From Hormiphora californensis (taxonomy: Eukaryota; Ctenophora; Tentaculata; Cydippida; Pleurobrachiidae): a DNA stretch of 64,000 nucleotides. This document shows positions 29,401 through 40,758 of the stretch, piece after piece. Within the stretch, counting starts at the first letter, position 1. Each line of letters starts with the position of its first letter. A program made the translations under genes and the position numbers. The stretch is taken from NCBI GenBank assembly GCA_020137815.1, contig CM035362.1, positions 3,060,391 to 3,124,390 of the forward strand, read 5' to 3'. The notes beneath the pieces were generated by a model. That model saw nothing but the letters and a program-made list of their open reading frames with translations. It did no database searches and was not told the origin of the DNA.

Positions 29401-32400
29401 AATATAGGTTTTCTTGTCCGATTTGCAAACATTACACTTACGCCTCTGATCGACGTAAACTGGAAGATGGCTCCCAGAAAGAACTGGAGCAGATGATCCG
29501 TCTTTCTTAACCTGTTGCAATGGGAATGCCCGTTCTATACAACTAAAGTCCTCAACTATACCTCTACAAACTGCCAAACGAAACTCTTTCGAAGTTTCAG
29601 TTTTGTTCGGATGGATGGCCTGGTAAGCTATTCGTGAGTTCATGAGTGATTGATCCATAATATTAAACACTAGTCTGAGATAGTACCTGTGTTTCGACCT
29701 CCTATCAGTTCCACAAGTAATAGACAGTCTGTCGTGCAAGTCGACTCCCCCATTATATAGGCATTGTAGGACTTGATCACTTCTGGGCATGGAAAGGACG
29801 TCTTTGTTGCCTTCCCCTTCACTCTTCTCAGGACTGTTTCGACTTTTTCACAGCTATTGGCGCTTGTAATGACATGAACAGGCTTATTGTCGATCCATTT
29901 TACCACGTTTGTTGCCGTAGATGCTACTGCAGATGCGGCAGGTGACCGGAATATCTTCATCTCTCCACGTGACATGTCCTTATCTGCAGGAAACGATGGC
30001 ATTCCTTTTCGACCTGCTGAAACTACCCCGGTATAATAGATACCATTCTCGAGAAGATGCAAGAGTAAAAATGGTTGCCTTTATCAAGTTGCCTTATACA
30101 CGGGACGGAAAGAATCACCTGAGCTGGGGCTAGGCGAATCTGTTGTTGTTAGTCTCACAGAATCTCTGTAGGACACCTGGGTCAACGTGTACGCCGACAA
30201 CTACTTCTCAACCCCCGCCCTAGTCCTCAATCTTCTCGAGAATGGTATCTATTATACCGGGGTAGTTTCAGCAGGTCGAAAAGGAGCCATCGTTTCCTGC
30301 AGATAAGGACATGTCACGTGGAAAGATGAAGATATTCCGGTCACCTACCGCATCTGCAGTAGCATCTACGACAATAAACGTGGTAAAATGGATCGACAAC
30401 AAGGCTGTTCATGTCATTACAAGCGCCAATAGCTGGGAAAAGTCGAAACAGTCCAGAGAAGAGTGAAGGGGAAGGCAACAAAGTCGTCCTTTCCATGCCC
30501 AGAAGTGATCAAGTCCTACAATGCCTATATGGGGGAGTTGACTTGCACGACAGACTGTCTATTACTTGCGGAACTAATAGGAGGTCGAAACACATGTACT
30601 ATCTCAGACTAGTGTTTAATATTATGGATCAATCACTCATAAACTCACGAATAGCTTACCAGGCCATCCATCCAAACAAAACTGAAACTTCGAAAGAGTG
30701 GTTGTAAAGGGAGGGGGTTCTGTCTGACTGTTAGAATGATTGGACTATTATTGATTGGATTTGTATTGATACGAGTAATTGGTTGTATGTACATCAAATA
30801 AAGACTGAAATTTGAGTTTTTGAATCCGAAGTATGATTTTTTCCTATACGACCCACTGGGTCATATATGACCCAAATCTAGTAAATATTCCCATAATATC
30901 TAATTTGAATGGTTAAACAATCATTATATAGCATATTAATAACTTTCAAATGCTTATTTTGTGTTGAAATAGCGAAACTCATTAGTTTTCGGCAATATCA
31001 TTGAAATTTTCCCAAACGGCCCACTGGGTCATATATGACCCAAATCAGGTAAAAAACCGTCTGAGACGTAATATTCCGGTTGTAACAGTTTAGTCATGCC
31101 TCTAGTACACCAATGAGCCGGTTTTTATGTCCCTGATAACAGTATAGCTCACACAGGACGTCTCTAACCTTTTTGTACCATATAAGTACCACTGGGTCAT
31201 ATATGACCCAATTTTTGAAATCGCTATAGCTCAGTCAATTTTTAATATTTTTTGATGCGGCTTTTTTCTTGCAGTTGTAGTTGGTCTTCTTCTAAAGTGT
31301 TTAAAATTATAGAAAATTCGTAGGAGGCGTTTAGAAATGGCATCAAAAGTTAAAAAATGACCAAAATGAACATCATTTGGACCCAATTATCTAAGCCTTA
31401 ACATCAATGATTGCGCATGAAACTTGGATTTTTAGGTAGAGAAATGTCTAAACTATGATTTAGGCTTTAGTTTGGGCTCAAAAGTTAATCCTGAAGCTAA
31501 GAAATCAGTCTTTAGTGCAATGGGTCATATATGGCCTGTGGTCCTCAAAGGGTTAACACTATCCTACTAGTCTCTAATGCGCTAGCTCTGGCAATACAAT
31601 TAATACGTTGAATTACAATAGATCACGCAATGTTGAATTACTCCTCAGTATAATTGAAGAGGATCCCTTTATTGAGGACGATTACATTAGCTATGATGAA
31701 AACACTACCAGCTCCAACAGCAACCAGGTAATGCTCTAGTTCCTATAGCAACCAGGTAATGCTCTAGTTCCTATAGCAACCAGGTGAGTTCCTAGAAACA
31801 CTACCAGCTCCAACAGCAATCAGGTGAGTTCCTAGAAACACTACCAGCTCCAACAGCAACCAGGTGAGTTTCTAGTTCCTATAGCAACCAGGTGAGTTCC
31901 TAGAAATACTACCAGCTCCAACAGCAACCAGGTGAGTTCCTAGTTCCTATAGCAACCAGGTGAGTTCCTAGAAACAAAACCCCAAACTTATTCAAAGAAA
32001 TAGTGTCACTTCCTAGACCCTAGTGCCACTCCCTAGACCCTATAATACAGAGTGAGCCAGGCCATTCAGGTATGAATGCATCAATTAGTTTCAATCCTAT
32101 ATTGAGTTGAATTACAGTAAACAATTGTTAATAAAACATATCTTCTTCCCTTCCCCAGGACGATCGATTTGCTACACCGCTTCTTGATGAGATTGAAGTA
32201 CGGACCCGTCCAAATCCAGAGCAACCTCTCTCTACCATCCATTCTGTCCCTGGTTCACCCCGCAATACCACCGGGTCTCCCCAGCAACCCCTTCGCAATA
32301 CCACCGGGTCACCCCAGCAACCCCTTCGCTCGATACTAAAATCGGCAGATTACCGGGTGCTAAATGGAACCCGCTCACCCTCAAACCCCCTGAAAATGGA

Positions 32401-33526
32401 CCGTGGTGACATCTTATTGGATGATAAGACAAGCATCGTGGGATCGGATTGGTCGCGGCCTGGCAACAATGATACTTCTTCCTCCCTGTGTGTGTCATGT
32501 CATAACCTACAATGCAGGTGTGATAGCAGACCACCTCACCATGGAAACCATGATCAACACCATGGAAACCATGATCAACACCATGGATCACGTGATTACC
32601 ATGGACCACGTGATCGACACCATGGAAACCGTGATCAACACCATGAATCACGTGATCAACACCATGGACCACGTGATTACCATGGATCACGTGATCACCA
32701 TGAACCACGTGATCAGCTTGGACCGCTGCCACATCAGGGTGATCATGGCAGATTTGGACCAGGACAGTATCAGGACAATAAAATCATCAGACAGTCGCAT
32801 GTTGGGGATTATCTGAGACAAGGAGATGTGAGACACGGTGGTGATGTGAGACAAGGTGGTGATTTGAGACGCGGTAACAATGATGTGAGGTACGGTGGTG
32901 ATTTGAGACAAGGTAACGATGATGTGAGGGGATCAAATCAACTTGGCGATGGCTGTCATGGTGACATGAGGGTACGAATAACTCAACTAAGACGAAGTTA
33001 TGAACGGTTGCCCCGGGTTACGGAACAATTAAACAACTCCTATTCAGGCCAGGAACAACACGCTATGAAATCACCCTCCCGTCATAGTGGGAGAATCTTT
33101 AGAAGTCGGAGAATGGAACTGGCCAGCGGGTTTTATGTAACTGATCACACCCCACCCAACGGTTACTATGGCAACAAAGGGAGGGATTCCCCCAACGGTT
33201 ACTATGGCAACAAAGGGAGGAATTCCCCTAACGGTTACTATGGCAACAAAGGGAGGAATTCCCCTAACGGTTACTATGGCAACAAAGGGAGGAATTCCCC
33301 TAACGGTTACTGTGGTAACAAAGGGAAAGATTCCCCAAAACCGCTGTGTAGAGACTGTCGGCGAGCCATTGACGACTGTCCCTCAGAGAGATCAAGGAAG
33401 GAAATCCTCTCTAAACTACCCCCTAAAAGTGTGGTCCTAAATCCGTGGAAAACGGTCCTCAGCCAGCTTGATTGTCAAAATAGGAACCAAGTCTTTGAAG
33501 CGATCATGCAAATTTTAAACGAGTAA
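23412..33526 (+). CDS. very large low-complexity protein with paired-cysteine motifs, unknown family
   Basis: Exons 23412-28073, 28404-28555, 31622-31727 and 32159-33526 join in frame through GT-AG introns to give about 2,095 residues. I chose ATG 23412 (MASQHVWNPYWHNYPKV) over the in-frame upstream ATG at 23259, whose extension looks like UTR. Visible: a basic Ser/Pro-rich N-terminus; short cysteine pairs ('CGDCRQSVNC', 'YCEDC', 'CPMCIIP...YCPQC', 'LCVSCHNLQCRC', 'LCRDCRR'); a DHSYSA repeat (about 25240-25380); six or more KDNSKWSE repeats (26150-26300); a long (LPQQQP)n tract (26890-27200); HHGNHDQ repeats; five NGYYGNKGRNSP repeats (33160-33330); and a hydrophobic C-terminus 'WKTVLSQLDCQNRNQVFEAI'. 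No signal peptide or membrane helix. It is probably a disordered scaffold, perhaps zinc-binding through the CxxC pairs. If intron 1 is retained the protein ends at 28112. Confidence 0.75.
26890..27200 (+). repeat. coding 18-bp repeat, (LPQQQP)n
   Basis: About 17 copies of an 18-bp unit ('ccgttaccccagcaacaa'), with silent third-base variation (ccc/cct/cca) and a few Gln-to-His changes. Frame is preserved throughout, consistent with selection on the protein. Confidence 0.9.
28594..28702. mobile_element. MITE copy 3 (CAGGAACCGACCGA family)
   Basis: 109 bp, 'caggaaccgaccga' to 'tcggtcggttcctg', in intron 2 of the large gene, 13 bases before the TTAA of the piggyBac-derived element. Confidence 0.9.
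29359..30062 (-). pseudogene. piggyBac transposase remnant, left arm
   Basis: Two overlapping frames carry the C-terminal half of a DDE_Tnp_1_7 (piggyBac) transposase: 'LLENGIYYTGVVSAGRKG', then 'VKWIDNKPVHVITSANSC', 'YNGGVDLHDRLSITCG', 'HRYYLRLVFNIMDQSLMNS', and a C-terminal cysteine-rich zinc-finger-like tail ('CNVCKSDKKTYIGCSASGCK'). A frameshift in the overlap near 29700-29790 separates them. The N-terminal half is missing, so it cannot be active. Confidence 0.85.
30090..30705 (+). pseudogene. piggyBac transposase remnant, right arm
   Basis: Broken plus-strand copy of the same transposase. It begins slightly further N-terminal ('LYTGRKESPELGLGESVVV', then 'VYADNYFSTPALVLNLLENG', which contains the second catalytic Asp in DNYFS) and has several frame breaks around 30130-30420. 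It continues 'GVDLHDRLSITCGTNRRSKH' and stops early after 'NKTETSKEWL'. The cysteine-rich tail seen in the left arm is deleted. Confidence 0.8.
31700..31980 (+). repeat. tandemly duplicated exon end and splice donor
   Basis: The 3' end of exon 3 of the large gene plus its donor ('ctccaacagcaaccaggt') is repeated four times downstream in the intron, at about 31790-31930. The copies alternate with a second unit, 'ttcctatagcaaccaggt'. Every copy keeps a CAG|GTAA or CAG|GTGAG-type junction. Each intervening segment reads into an in-frame TAG shortly after the first donor. Confidence 0.85.
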
Positions 33527-34055
33527 CATGTGGCGGTTTTTATTGTGTTATTATACTGCTTATGATGTAAGTTATGATATGTTTACAACGCTAAATTAAT
33601 TTTTGCGTGATCTTGTATCCTTCTACTTTAATTTCATCCATCACCAACCGTTATAACATACACTCCCTGAGGTTTCAGTGCTAAATATCCATCCCATATA
33701 ATATTATCTGCACTCTGAAAGCTGGTTTTAGCTTCGGATGCAGTGACTGACTGCATCAACGCAATGCCTGATTACCCTCATCGCGATGCCTTACAGGTAG
33801 TTTTAGAAATCTCTCTTACAGTAGTTTTAGAAATCTCTTTAAAATGCGCCACATGGCTTCGTGACGTGGCACCATATATATGACAGCCATGTAGTATTAC
33901 TGGGGTCACACGACTAGCTCTGATCTAGATCAACGTACCACCACGTGTGTCCCTTGAAGCTACTGTCCCCACGGCCCACACACCGGGTACATGCAACGAG
34001 CGCTCTATTACAGTTGTGCAGCTGCAGGAGCTGGAGAGGGTTTTAACGCGTATAC

Positions 34056-34152
34056 CAGGAACTGACCGAATCAGGAAATACTGGTCCCTGATTGTCACGT
34101 GACCTAAATAACGAGTTTTTATTGGCTGTTTAATTGTTTCGGTCGGTTCCTG
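34056..34152. mobile_element. MITE copy 4 (opposite orientation, shortened)
   Basis: 'caggaactgaccga' to 'tcggtcggttcctg', with 'gtcacgtgacctaaataacg' in reverse orientation. About 97 bp with an internal deletion. Confidence 0.85.
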
Positions 34153-34259
34153 GCATATAGAGCACACGTAGTTTTAGGGATCAAGACATATTTGGGACCG
34201 TCTAGTAGTTTAGAGTGAATAGAACACGCTATCGTCGGAGAGTACCGTTTTTTTGACTG

Positions 34260-34368
34260 CAGGAACCGACTGAAACAAGTAAACAACCAATCAGAACTCG
34301 ATATTTAGGTCACGTGACTGGTTATCAGCCAATCAGGGACCAGTATTTCCTGATTCGGTCGGTTCCTG
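34260..34368. mobile_element. MITE copy 5
   Basis: 109 bp, 'caggaaccgactga' to 'tcggtcggttcctg'. It lies 107 bp from copy 4 in the other orientation, a pair that could fold or mobilise together. Confidence 0.9.
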
Positions 34369-34910
34369 GTTGACATGTAGCCGTATAGGCAATCATTCAG
34401 CTACGACAGGTGCAAGAACCGGCAGACTGGTAACGTCAACATTTTTTGCTTCATAGCACAAAAAAGCAGCTTAGGTATTTCCCCATTACATAATCAATAC
34501 AATCTCATAGCAAGTAAGACAAAGATCAATTATATATGGAGTGGCTGTCCTGACGACGTTGTGCTGGCGAAATGTGGAAAACATGAGGAAAAATACATGT
34601 GGAAAACATGAGGACTCTCTCGTATCTGGGTGGGTAGCTATGATTTGTAGTTGACCTTTTAGTTATTTGTCCATGTTTTCTTATGACTAGATACTGTCCG
34701 ATGGAAAGAGAAGGTAGAATTTGTCAGGCACTAAGATCAAGAGTAACATTGCGCCCATTGGCCACTGCGGAGAGGACAGTCTTATATGAGATAAATAGTA
34801 GAATATAATGTTATAGAATCATGAGTGCTAAAGTGATGGTGAAATTTCTCTTAGGGATTCAGGGATTGGAATTTTTTAAATGATTTAAATTTAATAATGC
34901 ATTCAATTTA

Positions 34911-37900
34911 TTATCGAATATATAGATTGCGGAAAGCCTTGACGCAAGATCGTTCACCGTTGGGTGATTTCTTGAACTGCCTTCCCTTTCGGAGAGTGAA
35001 CTTAGCGGGACTCTCCCAGTGCATCCTCTCCCAGGTGACACCGCCGCAATCTGCAAATAGAATAGTGTTACGAAATCTGCAGGAGGAATTGAATTATTAT
35101 AACAATTCTCGTTCATCTCGTGGGGTGGGCCACGCCACACAATGGTTAAATTTGAAAAGGGTTTGACTCGAGAGAATTCGTTTCTGTGTAACATATTACA
35201 ACGAACCTTTGACAGCATATTACACTAATTGTCCAGGGCCGGCACCACTCCTTCCCCTGTAACGTAGCCTCCCCTGTAACGTGGTACCACTTTTTTCCAG
35301 GACTTCTCACCGCTGGGTGAATCCCTGAACTTCCTTTCCTTTCGGAGAGTGTATTTATTAGCCGCCCAGTGCAATTTCTCCCAGGTGACACCACTGCAAT
35401 CTGCAACAAATAGAATAGTTTTACGAAATCTGAAAATAGAACAACAGTGTTACGAAATCTGCAAGAGGAATTGATTATGAATTAAGTTATTATAGTTTCA
35501 ACAATTCTCGTTCATTATGGAAGGACTCATGCCGTTCATTATGGAAGGACTCATGCCGTGTTCGACACTCTCTCCCCATAATGGCTAAGTTTAACAAGAA
35601 TTATTGCATTATGTATTCATAATGCGGTGTTTCCCTGCCCTCCGTCGACAGGATCAGTATCACACTATCAGTATCACAATATCAAGGCTTGGTCACAATG
35701 TGAGATGCATGCGTCCTGTATGTATGCAGTTACACAGCTGTTTTACTCTACCCTCACCCCTTCAGCAACAGTGTTGTGAGCGCCGCACACAGCTTTGAAA
35801 AATAAGCGTCCTGACATCATATTTCATCAAAACAGTTATTTGATTTTATGAAGGAGCAGTTACTATGCTGCTACCGTGACACACGCGATTTTGACCACGC
35901 TCGAGTTACTATTTCAAATCCGAGATTTCTAAACCCTTTATGATCTTTTTAGCACACGTGCTAAAACGATCATCCGGGTGGATGCCCTTCGGGCATCCAC
36001 CCGGGCAGGGAAAAAATAGAAAAGGATTTGACTTGGGAGACAGGGAATTCGTCTGTAATATTACAACAACGAACCTTCTACAACATTACACTTCTCCTGG
36101 GCCTCTTCAAGAGTTTCAAAACCCTGACGTTTGTCTCCTGCATAACCGGACAAGTATGCTCCATCCTTTGCCCTGTAACGGGGTCCGCGTGCATCACTGT
36201 TTCCACCACTTGGTACCCTGATAGGGATCACTTTCTTCCAGGACTTATCACCGAAGATGGAATTCTGGAACTTCCTATACTTTCGGAGAGTGTATTTATT
36301 AGCCGCCCAGTGCAATTTCTCCCAGGTGACACCACTGCAATCTGCAACAAATAGAATAGTTTTACGAAATCTGAAAATAGAACAACAGTGTTACGAAATC
36401 TGCAAGAGGAATTGATTGTGAATTAAGTTATTATAGTTTCAACAATTCTCATTCATTATGGAAGGACTCATGCCGTTCATTATGGAAGGACTCATGCCGT
36501 GTTCGACACTCTCTCCCCACAATGGCTAAGTTTAAAAAAAAATGGGAGACAGGGAATTCGTGTGTAATATTACAACAACGAACCTTCTACAACATTACAG
36601 TTCTCCTGGGCCTCTTCAAGGGTTGTAAAACCATAGCGTTTGCCTCCTGCATATTCGGGAAGTTTGACTCCATCCTTTGCCCTGTAACGGCGTCCATCAC
36701 TGCGTCCCTTGGTAATTTTCTTCCAGGATTTGTTACCGTTGGGTGATTCCTTGAACTTCCTTCCCTTTCGGAGAGTGAACTTATCGGGACTCTCAAAGTG
36801 CATCCTCTCCCAGGTGACACCACCACATTCTGCAAAATGTTGTTGATTGGGAAATATGATTTAGGCCTGTCAAAACGTGTCGAAATTTGGCCAAACCTAG
36901 AAGTCACTAGAGGCAAGCCAATTCCGGTTGTAAATCCTAGGTATAGGCCCCCTGAACATAAAAAACCAAAATTTCAGTCTTAATTATTTGGGGGAAGGTG
37001 TGTAATTAGCCCCTAATTGATTGGTAATTGCAAATAAGGGAAGAAAAACTGTATCTACCCTTAGGAAAGGAGTAGAGACAAAATTAAGGACCAAAGTGTT
37101 CAGCGTCCTCGCATTAGTGGGGGTAGGTGCTGGAATTAAGTCTCTATCTCATCTGGTTAATTGGATAATTAGGTATGACATAGCCGTTTGCTGACCATAT
37201 GGCTATAGCCATGTTAGGAAAGGAGTAGAGACAAAACTAAGGGCACTAAAATGATCAGCGTCCTCGAATTAGTGGGGGTAGGTGCAAAAATTAAGTTTCT
37301 ATCTGGTCGCGATAATTAGTTAATTGGATAATTAGGTGAGTGAACAACCGTTTTTGGCCATATGGCTATAGCCACTTAGGAATGGTTTAGAGACTTTTCA
37401 TTGGTGCCATTTTGTAGGCAATAGCCAAGTTATGGGGGGGGGGGGGGTCGATGTCGGACTTCTAAGCTCTATCTTCAACCGTTTAGCCGTTATTTGCATT
37501 CAAAGGTGCTCAAAATGAGCAAAAAATGGCAATAAGTCTGATTTTGAGCCTCTTTGTGGATCTTTGAATCTAAATAACGGCTAAACGGCTGGAGATAGAG
37601 CTTAAAAGTCCGACCATGACCCCCCATAAGTTGGCTATTGCCTACAAAATGGCACCAATGAAAAGTCTCTAAACCATTCCTAAGTGGCTATAGCCATATA
37701 GCCTAAAAACGGTTATGCACAAACCTAATTATCCAATTATCTAATTAACCGGATGAGATAGAGACTTAATTTCAGCACCTACCCCCACTAATTCGAGGAC
37801 GCTGATCATTTTAGTGCCCTCGGTTTTGTCTCTACTCCTTTCCTAACATGGCTATAGCCATATGGCCAGCAAACGGCTATGTCATACCTAATTATCCAAT

Positions 37901-38536
37901 TATCCAATTAACCAGATGAGATAGAGACTTAATTCCGGCACCTACCCCGACTAATGCGAAGACGCTGATCACTTTGGTGTCCTTAATTTTGTCTCTACTC
38001 CTTTCCTAAGGGTAGATACAGTTTTACTTCCCTTATTTGCAATTACCAATCAATTAGGGGCTAATTACACACCTTCCCCCAAATAATTGAGACTGACATT
38101 TTGGTTTTTTTTGTTCAGTGGGCCTATACCTAGGATGTACAACCGGAATTGGCTTGCCTCTAGTGAGTTCTAGGTCGAAACACGTTTTGACAGGCTTAAT
38201 TGGGAAATATTAGTAAATCGGTATGTATAATGGTACATTTAGGGACGATTACTTAGTGATAGGTCAGCTTCGCGTAGCGGGCTGAGAGGTGACGGCGCCA
38301 CCAACTATTTAGGGAAGGCTATGACTAAAAATAATTCAATCACTCCAGAACAATCATAACTCACCCTTGCCCATCTTGTTACAGGCCTGTCGGGCCGCCT
38401 CTAGGCTCGTGAAGCCTTCCCTCTTTCCACCGGCGTAACCGGCCAGGTACTTTCTATTGTCTCCGAAATAATAAGTAGAACGTCGTGCGGTGACAGCCGC
38501 GATCAGGGCGATCAGAAGGACCACCAAGAATTTCAT
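34911..38536 (-). CDS. secreted cationic repeat-domain protein, paralogue A (long form)
   Basis: Exons in minus-strand order: 38365-38536 (signal peptide 'MKFLVVLLIALIAAVTA' then 'KYLAGYAGGKREGFTSLEAA'), 36584-36829, 36075-36341, 35207-35400 and 34911-35050. Each internal exon begins with the second half of a domain ('CGGVTWERMHFESPDKFTLR...NKSWKK') and ends with the first half of the next ('YAGGKRYGFTTLEEAQENCN'). All boundaries are phase 1. The exon at 35207-35400 is 194 bp instead of about 258, has lost the GYAGGKR half and contains a stop. Skipping it keeps frame and gives about 274 residues with three domains. The last exon ends with TAATAAA, a stop overlapping a poly(A) signal. The fold resembles a short PAN/apple-like extracellular module, but I do not recognise a named family. 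Confidence 0.75.
35207..35400 (-). pseudogene. decayed internal exon of paralogue A
   Basis: It starts with an intact domain half ('DCSGVTWEKLHWAANKYTLR') and a good acceptor. After 'KSWKKVVPRYRGG' the frame runs to a stop (VVPALDN*). The segment that should encode YLAGYAGGKR...EEA is deleted. A normal-looking donor remains at its end. Confidence 0.75.
36860..38198. repeat. 1.34-kb foldback element in intron 1 of paralogue A
   Basis: Left 'tttaggcctgtcaaaacgtg' is mirrored by right 'cacgttttgacaggctta', and similarity holds across both arms to a centre near 37515-37540. Within each arm a segment of about 150 bp containing 'aaaggagtagagacaaaa' and 'atggctatagccat' is duplicated directly. No coding capacity is seen. 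Confidence 0.85.
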
Positions 38537-40758
38537 CTAGTTTGGGAAGTAAACGTGCTGTTATTTCTATTACATATTATATGTATAAGCTCCCAAAGAG
38601 AATCAGTAACGCCAGCACCATGATAATGAGACCGTTATAACAAATAACTGCTTAAAAGTCCTCTGCATGGTTGAAGGTTGATTGCGATCAGCTTGTTTTG
38701 TTCAAACCGGGGTGCGGGGAGGGAGGGTCGAACAAGGCAAGGATCAGCTACTCGAGGCTTTTATCCCTACCACCACACCGGATAAAGACAGCTTATACGC
38801 TGAGCTGGGGGACTAATAATCATATTATTTTTATTATATAATTTTTATTATTATATCATACTAGTATTATTATTAATAGTATATAATAAATAGAATTCTA
38901 ACATAGTGAATAATTCACTATGGTAGAATTTTTTCAGGTTATTAGGAGGCAACATGGAAAATGTATAATCAAAGCTTTATTGATCTCTCTCATATAGCGC
39001 TCTCTTTCTTTCCTTCAGTACCTTGATATCCTGGAGCGGGATCAGGAATAGTCAACCACTGTCGCCCCGGTAACACTCCCCGACCTATTTAGGGCCGGAA
39101 AGTGGCTAAGAACAGTATCCGCGACCACACTTTGCGTACATGGCAACATATCAGCATCCCTAGGCATTGTGTTACATTAAACATCTACCTCTATTATAAT
39201 AAACCATGCACTTCACTCTTTCGATGATGCATATAATACTTCTCTCTTTAACATTCCGCTCACTTCTCCCCTCTAACCGTTTAGAGAGACCACCCACTTT
39301 ATACCCTCCCGACCTCCCAGCCTTGGTTCGGAGTAAAGTAATCCAAGCATGCACCTCCGACCCGAAAAAAAAAGTAAAAAATGACAAAAAAAACATTCTC
39401 ATTTTACTCATGCTCAGGGGTGCTACCCTATTTAAGTGCAGGCATGCGTTGTGCAGGCATGAGTTGTGATATGTGATTGTATAGTTTGGGATCTACGTGC
39501 GATATTTTTGGTAGTTGGAGCGATCAGAGCGTCGGAAGATTGAAGAATACTTTAGTGTGGGTGATACCCCGAGACTACAACAGTTACGAACCCGGTGAAG
39601 TGTGGGGACCCATGTGTTTTACGATTTCCTGGGTGACGAACCCGCAATCTGAACGATCCTATAGATTATAGATAATCGTCCACCTACCTACCATATAAAG
39701 ATCACCCCTGCACCGGGATTGGTGATGAAATCCCCTACAGTGCAGTAGGGGTGACCACCGGGAGTACATGGTTAGCGATAAACTTAGTGACTGTACCCCA
39801 CAATTTGTGTGCAGTGTGCGTGATGTCGTGATATATATGAGATGACACACGTCAGTCAAACCTCGATTTATACCGAACTCTTTTCGAGGGAATGCCATTT
39901 TAGATAAATTTTAGATAAATCGGGGTGCCCGGTATGTCGGGGTGATATATTTTTGATCAGCCTTTAGAAATCTAAGTTTCATGCCATATAAAGCAGTTTC
40001 AATGACACACTAAGCTTTGCTTTGCCTTGTTCGACCCTCCTTCCTCGCTTTGTATAGCATGTTGGTACTTGACGTGTCTTTATTTTACCACGTCTGTCTG
40101 AATAGCAGTGTGCTAAAAACAGCTGCTACGATCTGTATGCAGCTTACTCCGCGGTGAGCTGCGTTATGAGCATGGCACGAGTTGTAGGAATTCAATGAGG
40201 CGGTCGGTCGCCCCTCCCCCCCGTCGGTCAACACGGCTGTATTATCATTTACCAGCTCCTAGCCTTGGGGACTCAACATGATTCAATGATGCATCGCTAA
40301 ACAATATCAACTATCCAAACTCATTTCATTATTGTATATAGTAATTAGTATATTACTATTAAACCCGTTCGCCCTTCGGGCGAATTTGGGGGAAATGATA
40401 GCTGGATTAGGGAACACTGACATCACCAGTCGAACTGTTGACATGCACTATCCCATCTTAAGATACGGTACCGTAAAAGGAGCTCAGGCAAGATCGCTTA
40501 CTATTTCGTCTGTTTGCAGTATTCAATAATCTCTGAGATTGATCATCGGTTCTCTTTACCTCCAACGTCTTGTTCGTTCTCTCTGCACTTCCTTTGGTGT
40601 TTGAGTACTCAACAAATCGTTAGTACGTTAGTGATGGTGAAATTTCTCTTAGGCATTCAGGGATTCAACAAATAAATACAAGACAAACTTAGTTAATACG
40701 AAAACTTAAATCGTAAAAAATGTTTATGAATTCAATTTGTTATCAAATATAGATTGGC
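38537..40758. other. intergenic region between paralogues A and B
   Basis: No coding exon recognised. It contains a decayed Tigger-like unit (about 39855-39935), a repeat also found at 56383 ('gttttgttcaaaccggggtg', here at 38695) and, at 40361-40500, a block also present at 7376-7440 and beside the duplicated copy at 45181 ('gctggattagggaac'). Confidence 0.5.

Larger units (their letters stand above)
28719..31552. mobile_element. palindromic piggyBac-derived element
   Basis: Flanked on both sides by TTAA (28715-28718 and 31553-31556), with terminal inverted repeats 'ccctttgaggacca'/'tggtcctcaaaggg'. TTAA targets and CCC-type ends are diagnostic of piggyBac. The two halves are inverted copies of one another. 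Each carries several 'gggtcatatatgacccagtgg' subrepeats near the ends and a remnant of a transposase gene reading outward. It lies in intron 2 of the large gene. Confidence 0.9.
33527..34910. other. intergenic region with two MITEs
   Basis: No coding exon seen between the convergent ends of the large plus-strand gene and the first secreted-family gene. It contains MITE copies 4 and 5 and a short duplicated 'cagtagttttagaaatctct' near 33790-33840. Confidence 0.5.
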
